64,000 nt of DNA, from NCBI GenBank assembly GCA_014925825.1, contig JACGCK010000182.1:1-64000 (forward strand), written 5' to 3'. The translations under genes were made by a program, and so were the position numbers. Of this stretch, positions 63,632-64,000 are shown one piece after another. The notes under the pieces are model-generated. The model was given only the letters and a program-made list of their open reading frames with translations. It had not been told where the DNA came from and ran no database searches. The DNA is from Pholiota molesta (Eukaryota; Basidiomycota; Agaricomycetes; Agaricales; Strophariaceae). How positions within the stretch are numbered: position 1 is the stretch's first letter; each line of letters opens with the position of its first letter.

Positions 63632-64000
63632 TTCAAGCGACAACCTTCAGGACATGTTGTTCATTTATGACATATGTATAATTCCATATCCCATCTTGCG
63701 ACTGAAAACTAATGTCTCTCATACATGCGTACGGTCATGCGCTCGAACTGCGCGCATAGCATGAGGAAGCGAGGGCTCTCAACACAGGAGTCCGGCCTCG
63801 GTGAAATATCCATTAAGCAGTGTCCTCGTATTTGGAATTTCAATCTTAATGGATGGTCTCCAAACCGTAGGAGTGAGAACGCGGTAGCTTGTGACGACTT
63901 TCTAGCGTTGACAATTCCATGAACGTGTCGGTGACGCAGACTATGTCCACATAAAGCATGAGGAGGCTGGCGTGCGCCTGTGGGTCATGGATAGACTGAT
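63632..64000. other. Right edge, no gene seen
   Basis: 3' flank of the dehydrogenase; no supportable frame. Confidence 0.45.

Overview
The window looks like nuclear DNA of a filamentous basidiomycete (Agaricomycetes type). The evidence is short introns of about 50-60 nt with GT..AG ends in nearly every gene, tightly packed divergent gene pairs, a Zn2Cys6 regulator, a SPO71-like protein, an alternative oxidase, a Ty3/gypsy LTR element and a gag-EN-RT-RNase H LINE. There is no operon structure; genes were read by splicing consecutive reading frames.

Left part (2-18 kb): a cellulose-synthase-like family 2 glycosyltransferase (+); SAS10/UTP3, a ribosome-biogenesis factor (-); a divergent pair made of a small DUF2462/L10K-like protein (-) and the 39/40-kDa complex I subunit NDUFA9/NUO-40 (+); a divergent pair made of TOM22 (-) and a Zn2Cys6/fungal_trans transcription factor (+) that contains a 6-nt exon; and an F-box protein (-).

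Middle (18-39 kb): a 3.9-kb Ty3/gypsy element (-) with TGTTA..TAACA LTRs, a TGAGC target duplication, gag, a pol lacking most of RNase H and all of integrase, and a Tf1-like self-priming signal. It is followed by a GC-rich CENP-B-type HTH protein (-), a 6.6-kb stretch without a convincing gene, and a LINE with one 1924-codon frame plus a frameshifted 3' part and an (ATTTC)n tail.

Right part (39-64 kb): alternative oxidase (+); a SPO71-like PH-domain gene (+) broken by about ten one-base losses; a divergent pair of mitochondrial ribosomal protein uS12m (-) and the SUMO ligase NSE2/MMS21 (+); proteasome receptor RPN13 (-) divergent from a short coiled-coil SCOC-like protein (+); an ARL8-like GTPase (-) divergent from mitochondrial PET127 (+); a universal-stress-protein-domain gene (+); an M3 zinc oligopeptidase (-) with a second 6-nt exon; and a short-chain dehydrogenase (+).

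Five genes act in mitochondria (NDUFA9, TOM22, AOX, uS12m, PET127), but nothing in the sequence shows they are coordinated. The strongest unusual signals are the microexons, the self-priming and gag/pol frameshift signals of an integrase-less LTR element with freshly matching LTRs, and a recurring pattern of one-base losses at short homopolymers that breaks otherwise conserved frames. That pattern must be resolved (assembly error or real decay) before gene models here are trusted.
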